64,000 bases of DNA from the NCBI GenBank assembly GCA_938016265.1, contig CALLWB010000052.1, positions 1 to 64,000 of the forward strand, given 5' to 3'. How positions within the stretch are numbered: position 1 is the stretch's first letter; every line of letters begins with the position of its first letter. Both the position numbers and the translations under genes were made by a program. The stretch is from an uncultured Saprospiraceae bacterium (lineage in GTDB: Bacteria > Bacteroidota > Bacteroidia > Chitinophagales > Saprospiraceae). The notes beneath the pieces are model-generated. The model was not told the origin of the DNA. It did not search any database and saw only the letters and a list, made by a program, of their open reading frames with translations. Below, in pieces: positions 6,964-16,722 of this stretch.

Positions 6964-9534
6964 TTACTCTTGAGAAATATTTCCAATCAGTTTGCACTCG
7001 GTCCTTCTATTGAGTTGCATGTTCTCTTCTGTATCATTAGGAGCAACAGGCTTGGTTTCCCCATATCCTTTGTACTTTAATTGATTGGAGTTTGTGCCAT
7101 TATCTACTAGATACTGCACCACACTTTTGGCTCTTTTTTTCGACAGATTCAAATTGTAACTTTCCTCGCCGGAGCTATCGGTATGCGAACCAATTTCAAT
7201 AATTACCGTAGGATTATCCTTCAATAATCTGGCTAGTTTATCCAGCCCTGATCTTGATTCAGGTTTCAACTCATAGCTATTTTTTTCGTAGTAGATTTTT
7301 TCAATTTTGAAAACGGAGCCTTCTTTTTTAGTTTTAAGAGCCACGTCTCTTTTGTCTCCCATTGTACCGTCAGGTGCGAATGTACTAACAGAAAAACTTG
7401 TGGTCAGATGTCCTTTCTCTTTAAAATTTATGATGTAGGTTCCTTGGTCTCTCAAGGAAACCTTATAGCCTTTTGAGGTAGAATATGCCTCGCTGTATAT
7501 TTTTCGCTTGTTCGTCGTCGGATTAAATTTATAAGTGGTAACGGTCGCTCCGGCCAAGGGGTCCAGATTGTTCCCATCACTCGAAAATACCATTCCTACG
7601 ATTTCCATCATTACCTCCGACTCCCCTGCCGGATTGGACTCAACAACTGGATCTGGAATTACAACTGGATCTGGAATTACGACTGGATCAGGTATAACAA
7701 CTGGATCAGGTATTACTATTGGCTCTGGCTCCACCACTACTTTTTCTGGTTTTGGTTTAGGTTTCGGCTTAGGGATTACCGGATCTTTCTTAGGCGGTAC
7801 AATCACAGGTTCTTCTTTTTTAGGAGGAACTATGACTGGTGGATCTTTCTTAGGCGGAGCTGGTGCTTTGGGTTTGTCTTTTATTAAGTAGAGATCTTTT
7901 CTCAATGTTCTTGACCCTGTCATTCCTTTCGTATCCAGCTCTATGTACTCTGTACTGTAGCCTGGATAACTAAATCTTAGGGAGTATTTTTTCCCTGGTT
8001 CCAAGGGCAGAAAATAGGGCTCTGCGGAAGGCGAAAACACTTCTGCCTGTAATAAAGATTCCTTTGCATTCAGGTTTTCGAAAAGTTGGATTTTTGCGCC
8101 CTCCAATTCGATGATTTCGTCATCAGAAGCTCCAAATACAATACCTTCTACATTGATCCCTTTCTGTGCAAGTGGGTCTTTAGACTTGGCGGGTAAAGGT
8201 TCTTTGTAGTCAAAATCAACCCCATAAATTTTATCACAACAAGTTTCTGTATTTACTCCAAACTGATTATTTCTATTGGATACGAAATAACCATATTTCC
8301 GATTGGGTACCATGATAAAATACATGTCATCCAGGCTAGAATTTACAGGAGTCCCTAAATTCTCAACAGTACCCCATTTAGCACCTTGTTTTTTTGCTTT
8401 GAAAACGTCAAACCCTCCAATCCCTGGATATCCATTAGAGCTGAAGAATAAGGTAGATAGTTGCTTGTCAAAATAAGGAGTGATGTCGTTATTAGAGGTA
8501 TTGACCGTATTGCCCATGTTTACTGCTTCCGCATAATTGCCTTCTGCATCTCTGTCTACATACCAGATATCTGACCCTCCACGACCACCGGGACGATTAG
8601 AGGAAAAGTAGATTCGCTCCTTGTTATAGCCATTCTCTGCGGCACTTGGGCTTGAGCTTTTGTACCCTAGTAAATTCATTTCTTTTACCTGCAAAGGAAT
8701 GGACCAATAGTCATTTCTATACTCCGTTACATAGATGGCGCAATTAGAACTTGGTAATTCGTCAACTGGACATCTCGTAAAATAAAATCGATTGCCATCC
8801 GGTGAATAAGAACCATGACCAGTATGATAGGTAGACAAACGTTGGGGTGCTTTTAGCAAAACAGGTTTACTCCATTTGCCGTCCGCCCCCTTGTCAGCAA
8901 CCAGGATTTCCGAGCGTTTTGAACTAGAACTATGACCTAAATAAAATTTTGAACGAATCGAAGAAAATACCAATGTCGTATCACCAAGCGGCAATGGTGC
9001 ATAATCGGTATAGCCGCTATTCACATTCTTGCCCATTATAAAAACCTTGGTCTTCTCGTCCGACTGCATTTTTTGAGCCATTGAACAACCGGTTATTTCG
9101 GCCCGCGACCAATTCTTATAAAAATTACTTCGATTACCATCATAAGTATCAATAAACTGTTCAAATTGATCTTTTGCCTGAGCATATTTGGCGTTGCGCT
9201 TATAGGATTGCGCAAAGTGAAACTGAATCAATGGGTAGTTTAATGCAGTAGCCGCATCATCATAACTCAGTACCCTCCCAAAATAGAACTCTGCTTTCTT
9301 ATAATCCCGTGCCTTGTAGTAGGTATCTGCCAATTGATACATGACCGGAATATTGTCTGGCTCTTCTTCCAGCACATTATTCAAATAGTCTACGGCATTG
9401 TAATAACTATGATTGATTAACAACTCATTGGCCATAGCAAGGTTTTTAGATACAGAAACCTTCCCCTTTCCAGGCTGGGCGGTACTAAAAACGGCTAATC
9501 CAATAAACAGGACAAATAATATATACTTCTTCAT
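6964..9534 (-). CDS. OmpA-family envelope protein with TPR and PD40 (WD40-like) repeats
   Basis: This encodes 856 aa starting at ATG 9534, chosen because MKKYILFVLFIGLAVFSTAQ is a clean signal peptide; an upstream in-frame ATG at 9582 would bury it. The order is: TPR region (~30-140); PD40 beta-propeller blades with repeated DIWYV / DVFKA and SSNR.GG motifs (~180-440); a carboxypeptidase-regulatory-like domain (~470-550); a proline-lysine linker (~555-645) with IPDPVV repeats; a second beta domain; and an OmpA C-terminal peptidoglycan-binding domain (~745-852, IGSHTDSSGEESYNLNLSKK). Proteins of this architecture accompany PorP/SprF and SprB-like adhesins in gliding Bacteroidota and probably tie the secretion machinery to the wall. 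It is the last gene of the adhesin operon. Confidence 0.88.
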   Translation of the reverse strand: MKKYILFVLFIGLAVFSTAQPGKGKVSVSKNLAMANELLINHSYYNAVDYLNNVLEEEPDNIPVMYQLADTYYKARDYKKAEFYFGRVLSYDDAATALNYPLIQFHFAQSYKRNAKYAQAKDQFEQFIDTYDGNRSNFYKNWSRAEITGCSMAQKMQSDEKTKVFIMGKNVNSGYTDYAPLPLGDTTLVFSSIRSKFYLGHSSSSKRSEILVADKGADGKWSKPVLLKAPQRLSTYHTGHGSYSPDGNRFYFTRCPVDELPSSNCAIYVTEYRNDYWSIPLQVKEMNLLGYKSSSPSAAENGYNKERIYFSSNRPGGRGGSDIWYVDRDAEGNYAEAVNMGNTVNTSNNDITPYFDKQLSTLFFSSNGYPGIGGFDVFKAKKQGAKWGTVENLGTPVNSSLDDMYFIMVPNRKYGYFVSNRNNQFGVNTETCCDKIYGVDFDYKEPLPAKSKDPLAQKGINVEGIVFGASDDEIIELEGAKIQLFENLNAKESLLQAEVFSPSAEPYFLPLEPGKKYSLRFSYPGYSTEYIELDTKGMTGSRTLRKDLYLIKDKPKAPAPPKKDPPVIVPPKKEEPVIVPPKKDPVIPKPKPKPKPEKVVVEPEPIVIPDPVVIPDPVVIPDPVVIPDPVVESNPAGESEVMMEIVGMVFSSDGNNLDPLAGATVTTYKFNPTTNKRKIYSEAYSTSKGYKVSLRDQGTYIINFKEKGHLTTSFSVSTFAPDGTMGDKRDVALKTKKEGSVFKIEKIYYEKNSYELKPESRSGLDKLARLLKDNPTVIIEIGSHTDSSGEESYNLNLSKKRAKSVVQYLVDNGTNSNQLKYKGYGETKPVAPNDTEENMQLNRRTECKLIGNISQE
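7645..7734 (-). repeat. 18-bp tandem repeat, five units, coding for IPDPVV
   Basis: Units of 18 bp begin at 7645, 7663, 7681, 7699 and 7717 (consensus AACTGGATCTGGAATTAC on the + strand). They encode consecutive IPDPVV hexapeptides in the linker of the OmpA protein. The last unit is diverged. Number variation by slippage would alter linker length without a frameshift. Confidence 0.85.
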
Positions 9535-9556
9535 CGATAATAATATTGATAAAATT

Positions 9557-10570
9557 CTAGTAAAATCTAATTGCAGGAACAATAGGTTCTGCTTTTCTGA
9601 ATACGCTGCCGGTATAGGTTATTGCCACCTCGTAGGCTCCTACTCCATTAGAAGCGCTTTTTAAGGTGGAAGTATTAAGATCGAAACCAAAACCCAGGCG
9701 TAATCCTTTATATTCAAATCCAACCAAACCATAGATGGCATCGTTGATTCGAGTTCCTCCACCTACAGAAACACCAAGCTCCCGATTTAGAAAATAGGAG
9801 GCTTTCAATCCGGCATTCAACTCACTGGCGCTTGCTTGAGTATTATACAAAACATGAGGGTGCACTTTTATCTTGTCTGAAAGGGCTATATCTGCTTCTA
9901 GGTGCCCAGAGATTCTCATAGGCAATTCCCCATCTCCGCTATAAAATGTTTCCTTAGCAGGTATCAAATGAAAGACCGCCGCTCCTAACTTGACATTCAC
10001 TTTTTTGCTGAAATACGAACTCCAGGTCAACCCAGCATTCAAATCAACATTCAAAAAACTAGTATTGACAACACCATCCATAGATACGATGTTTGGATCA
10101 ATGATCTCCCCATTAAATTGGTCCTGAAAAGTGACTTCCGTGGCATTGATTCTTTTGTTGATGACTCCAACTTGTGCTCCTGCAGACAAAAAATGTTTTC
10201 CATCTCTATCGGTGCTTAGATGATAGGCAAAACCCAGCTGTGCACCAACATTATTGAACACGCCCCCACCCGATTGGTCATTGTAAGCCATCAGCCCAAG
10301 ACCAAACGAATTGTTGCCCTCTCCAGCTTTCAAATTCACATCAACTGCCGCGAGCGGAGTAGAATAAGTGGAGGAATTTCCAACACCTGGCCATTGATTT
10401 CGATAAATAGCCATAAACCGGTAAGTCCCATCGATATGTCCGGTAAAAGCCGGATTTAGATACACAGGTGCCTCATAAAACTGCGTAAAGTTTGGATCTT
10501 GAGCTTGCAAACTTGTGCAAATCGCCAAAAGCGAAAGTCCAAAGCAGATTTTTTGTATAATTAATTTCAT
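9557..10570 (-). CDS. PorP/SprF family type IX secretion system membrane protein
   Basis: This encodes 337 aa. Signal peptide about 1-23, then DPNFTQFYEAPVYLNPAFTG, the hallmark start of PorP/SprF proteins, followed by alternating beta strands with glycines typical of an outer-membrane barrel and ending in FRKAEPIVPAIRFY. SprF-type proteins are needed for export or anchoring of SprB-type adhesins in Flavobacterium (known for the family). Here the gene sits 41 nt downstream of a giant SprB-repeat adhesin and 22 nt upstream of the OmpA protein, the expected order for a dedicated adhesin-export set. Confidence 0.9.
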   Translation of the reverse strand: MKLIIQKICFGLSLLAICTSLQAQDPNFTQFYEAPVYLNPAFTGHIDGTYRFMAIYRNQWPGVGNSSTYSTPLAAVDVNLKAGEGNNSFGLGLMAYNDQSGGGVFNNVGAQLGFAYHLSTDRDGKHFLSAGAQVGVINKRINATEVTFQDQFNGEIIDPNIVSMDGVVNTSFLNVDLNAGLTWSSYFSKKVNVKLGAAVFHLIPAKETFYSGDGELPMRISGHLEADIALSDKIKVHPHVLYNTQASASELNAGLKASYFLNRELGVSVGGGTRINDAIYGLVGFEYKGLRLGFGFDLNTSTLKSASNGVGAYEVAITYTGSVFRKAEPIVPAIRFY

Positions 10571-10611
10571 ATTATTGAATAATAATTTCGTTTTTATTAT
10601 GTGAATTCGCT

Positions 10612-13600
10612 TTACCGGAGTAATGCAATATGTCCATTTATCGTCTTCGCTGCGTTTTGATCGTCTGTATATTCTGCTACAAAGACATAAGTACCAACAG
10701 GTTGGTCATTTCCTTTGTAGGTTCCATCCCAAGGGGATGTATTGTCATGAATTACTTCTCCCCAGCGATTAAAAACGCGGAATACTTTGAGTGTTGAACC
10801 TCCTTGTATTATTGGAATAAAGGTGTCATTATGACCATCAGCATTTGGGGTAAACCCTGTTGGGACAGCCACTACACCTCTTGGAGTAACGTTTACTAAA
10901 AGTGAATCCCGTCCAATACATCCTTCTCTTGAAGTTACTTCTATTATATAGTTTGTCGTTTCTGTAGGCGACACGATTACTTGATCTCCTATTGGATCAT
11001 CTACTCCAGCAGCGGGCGTCCAGAGAACATCAAATGGGGGCAACTCACTTATCGCAACACTTACTGCAGCGGACTCCCCTACAAAAAAAGAAATATCCGG
11101 TCCAGCATCAACAGTTACAGAATCCAGTTCTGTTATTATTACCGAGCCTGTTTGCTCACAAAGGTTCTCATCGTTTACTGTGACGGAATAACTCCCTGGA
11201 GCAAGATTACTGATGTCCTCAATAAATTCTCCATTCGACCAGGAGTAATTATAGGGAGACGTTCCACCCAATACCGTAAGATCAATTCTACCAGTTGCTT
11301 GCCCAATACAAGAAGCTATCGTGTTAAAATTAAGTGCGATTGGATCCGGTTCAATAACACTTACAGGGTTTGAAGAATAGGTAGAGGTACAGCCCAAATT
11401 ATCTTTTACTACAATTTCGTAATTGCTACCCTCCGCTAGACCAGGAAAAGTAAAGGTGGCGTTTGCACTATTCGCAAATTGGAAGCCATTATCAATCGAA
11501 TATTGGTATGGGCCATTTCCTCCTGATACCATCATTGTAATACTCCCGTCAACTTCCCCAGTGCAACTAATATTTACTGCTTGGACACTTAAAAGTTCAA
11601 AGTCGGTGCATGCTGGATTTGTAAGGGTTATTATTTCTTGAAGAATACATCCAGATGCATCGGAGATCGTAATAGTACAAGCACCAGGGCCTAAATTGCT
11701 TACATTAAATTGTCCGGCGCAACCTGTTCCTCCTCCAGGAGTAACCGTTCCACAAGTGGCGGTTACTGAATACGGTGGGACTCCTCCAGTTGGCGAAATA
11801 CAAATTTGACCATCGCTCACTCCAATTGAGCTGGGGTTGATGGATACAATCCCAGGATTGACAGGCGTTGTGGGTTCTGTGATTTGGACAGTGGTCGATA
11901 CGCTGCATTGAAAATCATCAATTACGGTGATGGTGTAGTTTCCAGCTCCAAGTCCAGTAATAACATTAATGGTGTCATTAAGCATGGAAATGGTATCGGA
12001 CATCAATCCATCATTGACTACATACATAAACGGAGCACCGCCACTTCCTACAGCAACTGTTACTGTACCAGAATCATCTCCACTACAAAGTACATTTGTC
12101 GTAGATACTGAATCTAACGTAAATGCTGAACAGTCTGCTGTCATTATTACAAGTCCTGAAATATCGTGCGTACAACCATTTGCATCTGTGACTAGAACAT
12201 CATAAGTATCAGGAGAAAGTCCCGTCAACTCGAAATTTCCCTGGCAGGAGATCGGCCCTAAATCTAAAAATGTGCCGGAACCTCCCATGCCACTTGTATA
12301 GGTAACAATATAACCGGGTGTTCCGCCAACAACACAAACTTCAATAGCCCCATCATTTCCTAGGGAGGAAGAGTTAGTGGTATTTGCGGCAGCAAGGATA
12401 TCTGAAGGTTCAACCAAAACGACAGGATTAGAATTGTATACTGCTTGACAGAAGTTGCCATCTCTAATAACAATGTCGTATGACCCAGCAGTAAGATTAC
12501 TAAATGTCCTATTGGATAAGGTGGATGTTGAGGTAAATGTCAGTCCACCATCCAGCGAATATTGATAGGAAGAACTTCCAGAACCAAAAATGGTAATCGA
12601 ACCATTGCTCTCCCCAAAACACAAGGGATTATTATTTATTACTACGGAATCTATTGCAATGAGGCAAGAAGGGCTACTCACAAGAATACTTTGAATGGTG
12701 CTGGAACAACCTGTAGCATCTTCCACTATTATTTGATAGTTGGAAGGAGGTAAGTTGGTCCACTGATAGTTAGCATCACAAGATACCATTCCTTGATTAT
12801 TTTGAAATCCTAGGTTTGGTGTGAGGGTGACGGTGTAGCCAGGAGTGCCACCATCAATACACAAATTGATCATTCCATTGGACAATCCGATATTCGTTTC
12901 AGGTACGGCAGTAGCCGAAATCATCAATTCTGGTGGTTCAGAGATCAAAAACTGAAATGGATACATGACCACACAACCATTATTATCTGTAACGGTGATA
13001 TTGGAGTACAATCCCGCCGGAAGGTTTTCAAACACAAAAGAAGAAGACATTACTGTAGTGTCAGGAATGCCATTGCCAATGGAGTAGGAATATCCGGGAT
13101 CGCCTCCTTGCGTAAAAATTGAAATTGATCCATCATTATCTCCGTGGCAGGTAATATTTGTAGAATTACCAGATTGAAACAAAAACTGTGAGCAATCTAC
13201 CTCAAACACAAGCACTGCAAAAAGGGTATCAACACATCCATTCGCGTCTTCCAGATATATATCATAGTTGCCACCTGCCAAATTGGACAAGGTGTAACTA
13301 TCATTGCAAACGACTGAAATTGTTGGCCCTGCGATAGTACCCACTGGGGGATTAGAAGAAATAGTATATGGAGCATTACCACCAGTAGCACAAACCTCTA
13401 TTGTCCCATCCATTGCCCCTGGCCCCGAGACATTTGTTACACTTTGTAGGGTTAGGGAAGGATTTTCAAACAACTCCCACTCTACGGTATCTGAAGTGAC
13501 ACAAATTCCATTTGTAATCGTCCAGGCAAATACATAATTTCCTTGTTGCAACCCTGTTACCAAAGAATTGTTTGCATTGGGGTTTACGATAGTACCTGAT

Positions 13601-14640
13601 GGTCCAGATACCATATTCCAAACACCCCCTCCCAAGACAGGGATATTCCCAGAAAGCGATAGGGCCGTTTGTTCACAAATTTGTAAATCGGGGCCTGCTG
13701 CAGCAACTGTCCCTCCAAAAGCAACGGTAATTCTTACCGTGTCAGTAGTCACACAGGGGCCGTCTGTGATTCTCCAGACATAATCGTAGTTTCCTGTGCT
13801 CAATCCTGTTACCGTAGAAGTTGGTGAAAAAGGATTGATTATCGTTGATGGATTTCCTGTGATTTGAGTCCAGACGCCATTTCCAGAACCCGGAAGATTT
13901 CCAGCCAGGCTGGTGGATGTCTGACTACAGACGATTTGGTCTGGCCCTGCATCAGCTTGTACTATTGCAATGTTGTTGACTACGACCGTATCTCTGGAGG
14001 CAAACACTCCACTACAAGCACCATTTTGATTTATTAATTGAAATTCATAAACACCTCCAACTAAATTTGTAACCGCCGTAAACACTGCGTTTGGAGTTAA
14101 AATTGTAGCTGTTGAAGGACCCGAAACTTGCATCCAGGTTCCAAACCCAACTTGTGGAGGAGGGGCAAATAGCGTAGTTTGTGTTGCGCCACAAAGTTGC
14201 TGGTCATTCCCTGCATTAGCTATTGACGGATATTCATTTAGATAAACTACCAGATAGTTAGAAGAAACAGTTGCGCAAATAGATGCGGAAGTATTTGAAA
14301 TATTCCCGGAAGCATTCAACACGCCAAAAAAGGAAACTCCATAAACATGATATTCAGAAGCTGGTAATAATTCGAAATTAAAGGAGTTGCTCGAAACAGT
14401 AAGAATAACCTGATCTGCGCTATTGGTGATTATGAAGGAATAGTTCGCCAAACTACCAAGATCATTGCTAAATCCTGCATTATCCTGCATACCATCCTTA
14501 CAATAGGACAATGTATCCATTGTGGAGATAACATTGCTGGAAAGGCATTGTGAACTTGCACTATAGCCAGTAGAGGACAAGATTACGATCACTAAAAAAA
14601 ACAAGCGCGAAAGAATAAGGAGATTGAATTTTGTTTTCAT
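10612..14640 (-). CDS. Giant SprB-repeat adhesin with T9SS type B C-terminal domain
   Basis: This encodes 1342 aa. Signal peptide about 1-30; three PKD-like domains beginning AGxDxxxC (about 140-392); then eight SprB-like repeats of about 88 aa that alternate between two types (about 398-1100), plus a ninth short one; an Ig-like domain (about 1166-1240); and a gliding-motility C-terminal domain (PTGFTPNADGHNDTF, then VFNRWGEVI, WDG, PVGTYVFVAEY, ending GHIALLR). The type B tail means secretion through T9SS and attachment at the surface. The protein is probably the mobile or surface adhesin served by the PorP/SprF and OmpA genes that follow. The first Met at 14640 gives a good signal peptide. 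Confidence 0.9.
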   Translation of the reverse strand: MKTKFNLLILSRLFFLVIVILSSTGYSASSQCLSSNVISTMDTLSYCKDGMQDNAGFSNDLGSLANYSFIITNSADQVILTVSSNSFNFELLPASEYHVYGVSFFGVLNASGNISNTSASICATVSSNYLVVYLNEYPSIANAGNDQQLCGATQTTLFAPPPQVGFGTWMQVSGPSTATILTPNAVFTAVTNLVGGVYEFQLINQNGACSGVFASRDTVVVNNIAIVQADAGPDQIVCSQTSTSLAGNLPGSGNGVWTQITGNPSTIINPFSPTSTVTGLSTGNYDYVWRITDGPCVTTDTVRITVAFGGTVAAAGPDLQICEQTALSLSGNIPVLGGGVWNMVSGPSGTIVNPNANNSLVTGLQQGNYVFAWTITNGICVTSDTVEWELFENPSLTLQSVTNVSGPGAMDGTIEVCATGGNAPYTISSNPPVGTIAGPTISVVCNDSYTLSNLAGGNYDIYLEDANGCVDTLFAVLVFEVDCSQFLFQSGNSTNITCHGDNDGSISIFTQGGDPGYSYSIGNGIPDTTVMSSSFVFENLPAGLYSNITVTDNNGCVVMYPFQFLISEPPELMISATAVPETNIGLSNGMINLCIDGGTPGYTVTLTPNLGFQNNQGMVSCDANYQWTNLPPSNYQIIVEDATGCSSTIQSILVSSPSCLIAIDSVVINNNPLCFGESNGSITIFGSGSSSYQYSLDGGLTFTSTSTLSNRTFSNLTAGSYDIVIRDGNFCQAVYNSNPVVLVEPSDILAAANTTNSSSLGNDGAIEVCVVGGTPGYIVTYTSGMGGSGTFLDLGPISCQGNFELTGLSPDTYDVLVTDANGCTHDISGLVIMTADCSAFTLDSVSTTNVLCSGDDSGTVTVAVGSGGAPFMYVVNDGLMSDTISMLNDTINVITGLGAGNYTITVIDDFQCSVSTTVQITEPTTPVNPGIVSINPSSIGVSDGQICISPTGGVPPYSVTATCGTVTPGGGTGCAGQFNVSNLGPGACTITISDASGCILQEIITLTNPACTDFELLSVQAVNISCTGEVDGSITMMVSGGNGPYQYSIDNGFQFANSANATFTFPGLAEGSNYEIVVKDNLGCTSTYSSNPVSVIEPDPIALNFNTIASCIGQATGRIDLTVLGGTSPYNYSWSNGEFIEDISNLAPGSYSVTVNDENLCEQTGSVIITELDSVTVDAGPDISFFVGESAAVSVAISELPPFDVLWTPAAGVDDPIGDQVIVSPTETTNYIIEVTSREGCIGRDSLLVNVTPRGVVAVPTGFTPNADGHNDTFIPIIQGGSTLKVFRVFNRWGEVIHDNTSPWDGTYKGNDQPVGTYVFVAEYTDDQNAAKTINGHIALLR

Positions 14641-14777
14641 TTGTTGTATTTAATAAATCAATCGGAACAAATTCGTTTTAATTGATTTAGAAGTATCCAA
14701 AATATGGAAGCCTGTTCAAATTTTACAGGCTAAAAAATTGGTGTGTTTTTAGTGTTTCCACAAGAAAAATTCGGGCG

Positions 14778-14808
14778 CAAAATTACAGAAATAGGCACAC
14801 ATAACAAA
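14778..14808 (-). promoter_or_regulatory. Promoter of the adhesin-SprF-OmpA operon
   Basis: On the minus strand TTTG (+ strand 14805-14808), 19 nt, then TAATTTTG (14778-14785) is a full match to the Bacteroidota consensus. The predicted start near 14771 leaves a leader of about 130 nt before the adhesin ATG. The rest of the 349-nt gap to the divergent gene at 14990 is AT-rich and shows nothing else clear. Confidence 0.7.
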
Positions 14809-14937
14809 CTTTACCATAGAATTAGTTCTATTTTAACAAATATGATACCTGTTTCTATAAAATTCTTTCGATTTCTTTGATAATCAAACCTTAGTTTCTT
14901 TTCAATTCTTATTTCTTTTATGGTGTAATATTTTTCG

Positions 14938-14945
14938 TATTTTTG
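14938..14945 (+). promoter_or_regulatory. Possible -7 element for the carboxylase gene
   Basis: TATTTTTG fits TAnnTTTG and lies 44 nt before the ATG at 14990. No good -33 TTG is found at the proper spacing (the site reads TTTC), so the call is weak. Confidence 0.35.
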
Positions 14946-14989
14946 GCGATTCTTAATATTAGATTTCGCTATAATAACCCATTCATTAT

Positions 14990-16636
14990 ATGTCATCAAA
15001 GAAAGTAAAGCAAGACTTAGAATTTAATCAGAATGAAGATGCTATGCGACTTGATGTCTCCAAACGAGATAGATTATTAGACAAAATTCATCTTGGTGGA
15101 GGAACAAAAAAAATCGAAAAACATAAAAGTAAAGGCAAACTTACCGCCCGCGAACGTGTTGACTACCTAATTGATAAGGACACTGATTTTTTAGAAATCG
15201 GAGCTTTTGCGGGTTTTGGAATGTATGAAGAATATGGTGGTTGTCCTGCCGGAGGAGTGGTCACCGGCCTGGGTTATGTGAAAGGAAGGTTAACGATGAT
15301 CGTCGCCAATGATGCGACGGTAAAAGCAGGAGCCTGGTTTCCAATAACCGGAAAGAAAAACCTCAGAGCGCAAGAAATTGCCATGGAAAACCGATTGCCA
15401 ATTATTTATCTGGTGGATAGTGCAGGGGTGTTTCTACCAATGCAAGACGAGATCTTCCCTGACAAGGAGCACTTTGGCAGAATGTTTAGAAATAATGCGG
15501 TTATGTCTAGTATGGGAATTCCCCAAATATCTGCAATAATGGGTAGTTGTGTGGCTGGAGGCGCTTATCTCCCAATCATGTCAGATGAAGCATTAATCGT
15601 AGATAAAACAGGAAGTATTTTCCTAGCAGGTCCGTACCTCGTAAAAGCAGCCATCGGCGAAAATGTAGATAAAGAAACATTAGGTGGCGCAAGTACACAA
15701 TGCGAAATATCCGGTGTGACTGATTATAAGATGCCGGACGACAAAACTTGCCTGGACACCATAAAAGATCTCATTGACAAGATGGGATCCTTCGAAAATG
15801 CTGGGTTTGACCGGGCAAAGCCTGCCTTACCAGCTAAGGATATGGAAGAGATTTATGGCTTGTTTCCTGAAAATCGTGCAAAACCTTATGACTCCTACGA
15901 GATCATTGAGCGCCTAGTAGACAAATCGGAATATACAGAATACAAAAAAGGATACGGAAAGACAATTATTTGTGCGTACGCCAGAATAGACGGTTGGTCA
16001 GTGGGTATCGTCGCTAACAGTCGCCAAATTGTCAAAACTGCAACTGGTGAAATGCAGTTTGGAGGCGTCATCTACTCTGATTCTGCCGACAAAGCAGCGC
16101 GCTTTGTTATGAATTGCAATCAGAAGAAGATACCACTAGTTTTCTTGCATGATGTTTCTGGATTTATGGTCGGGAAACGATCGGAGCACGGTGGCATTAT
16201 CAAAGACGGGGCAAAAATGGTCAATGCTGTTTCCAACTCTACCGTTCCTAAATTTAGCATAGTAATGGGCAATTCTTATGGTGCTGGTAATTATGCCATG
16301 TGTGGAAAAGCGTATGATCCAAGGCTGATTGTTGCCTGGCCAAGCGCAAAAATCGCCGTAATGGGTGGCGCACAAGCAGCAAAAGTACTAGTGCAAATAC
16401 AAGTAGCTTCCAGAAAAGCAAAAGGAGACGTGCCTGCTCCAGAGGAAGAAAAAAAGCTTTACGATGAAATAAAACTAAGATACGATACACAAACAACTCC
16501 TTATTATGCGGCAGCAAGACTTTGGGTAGATGCGATCATCGACCCCCTCGAAACACGTACCGTTATTAGTATGGGAATCGAAGCCGCTAACAATGCGCCA
16601 GTCAAAAAATTTAATCCGGGTATTATTCAAACCTAG
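14990..16636 (+). CDS. Acyl-CoA carboxylase, carboxyltransferase (beta) subunit
   Basis: This encodes 548 aa, normal for the biotin-dependent carboxylase beta family. The crotonase-like N and C halves are both present: KGKLTARERVDYLID near residue 50; VDSAGVFLPMQDEIFPDKEH and MGSCVAGGAYLPIMSDEA in the N half; GFMVGKRSEHGGIIKDGAK and GNSYGAGNYAMCGKAYDPR in the C half. The FPDKEHFGRMFRN and FLAGPYLVKAAIGE stretches are closest to methylcrotonyl-CoA carboxylase beta, so leucine degradation is the likely pathway, but propionyl- or geranyl-CoA cannot be excluded. No alpha subunit is adjacent. It carboxylates an acyl-CoA from carboxybiotin in the cytosol. Confidence 0.88.
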   Translation: MSSKKVKQDLEFNQNEDAMRLDVSKRDRLLDKIHLGGGTKKIEKHKSKGKLTARERVDYLIDKDTDFLEIGAFAGFGMYEEYGGCPAGGVVTGLGYVKGRLTMIVANDATVKAGAWFPITGKKNLRAQEIAMENRLPIIYLVDSAGVFLPMQDEIFPDKEHFGRMFRNNAVMSSMGIPQISAIMGSCVAGGAYLPIMSDEALIVDKTGSIFLAGPYLVKAAIGENVDKETLGGASTQCEISGVTDYKMPDDKTCLDTIKDLIDKMGSFENAGFDRAKPALPAKDMEEIYGLFPENRAKPYDSYEIIERLVDKSEYTEYKKGYGKTIICAYARIDGWSVGIVANSRQIVKTATGEMQFGGVIYSDSADKAARFVMNCNQKKIPLVFLHDVSGFMVGKRSEHGGIIKDGAKMVNAVSNSTVPKFSIVMGNSYGAGNYAMCGKAYDPRLIVAWPSAKIAVMGGAQAAKVLVQIQVASRKAKGDVPAPEEEKKLYDEIKLRYDTQTTPYYAAARLWVDAIIDPLETRTVISMGIEAANNAPVKKFNPGIIQT

Positions 16637-16722
16637 GTTTTATCATCTGATTGTAATAATTCATCACAAAATCAACAATTTCAAGGTCCGTTCGTTTAGA
16701 AGAATGACTTTAATGATAAAAA

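Noticed and set aside
7535-7891. 118-aa Gly/Ser/Thr-rich antisense frame
   Set aside because: It is a mirror of the proline-rich repeat linker of the OmpA/PD40 protein, with no start region or signal of its own.
14811-14999. 62-aa minus-strand frame ahead of the carboxylase gene
   Set aside because: It lies over the promoter region of two divergent genes, has the Lys/Ile/Asn bias of AT-rich noncoding DNA and overlaps the carboxylase start.
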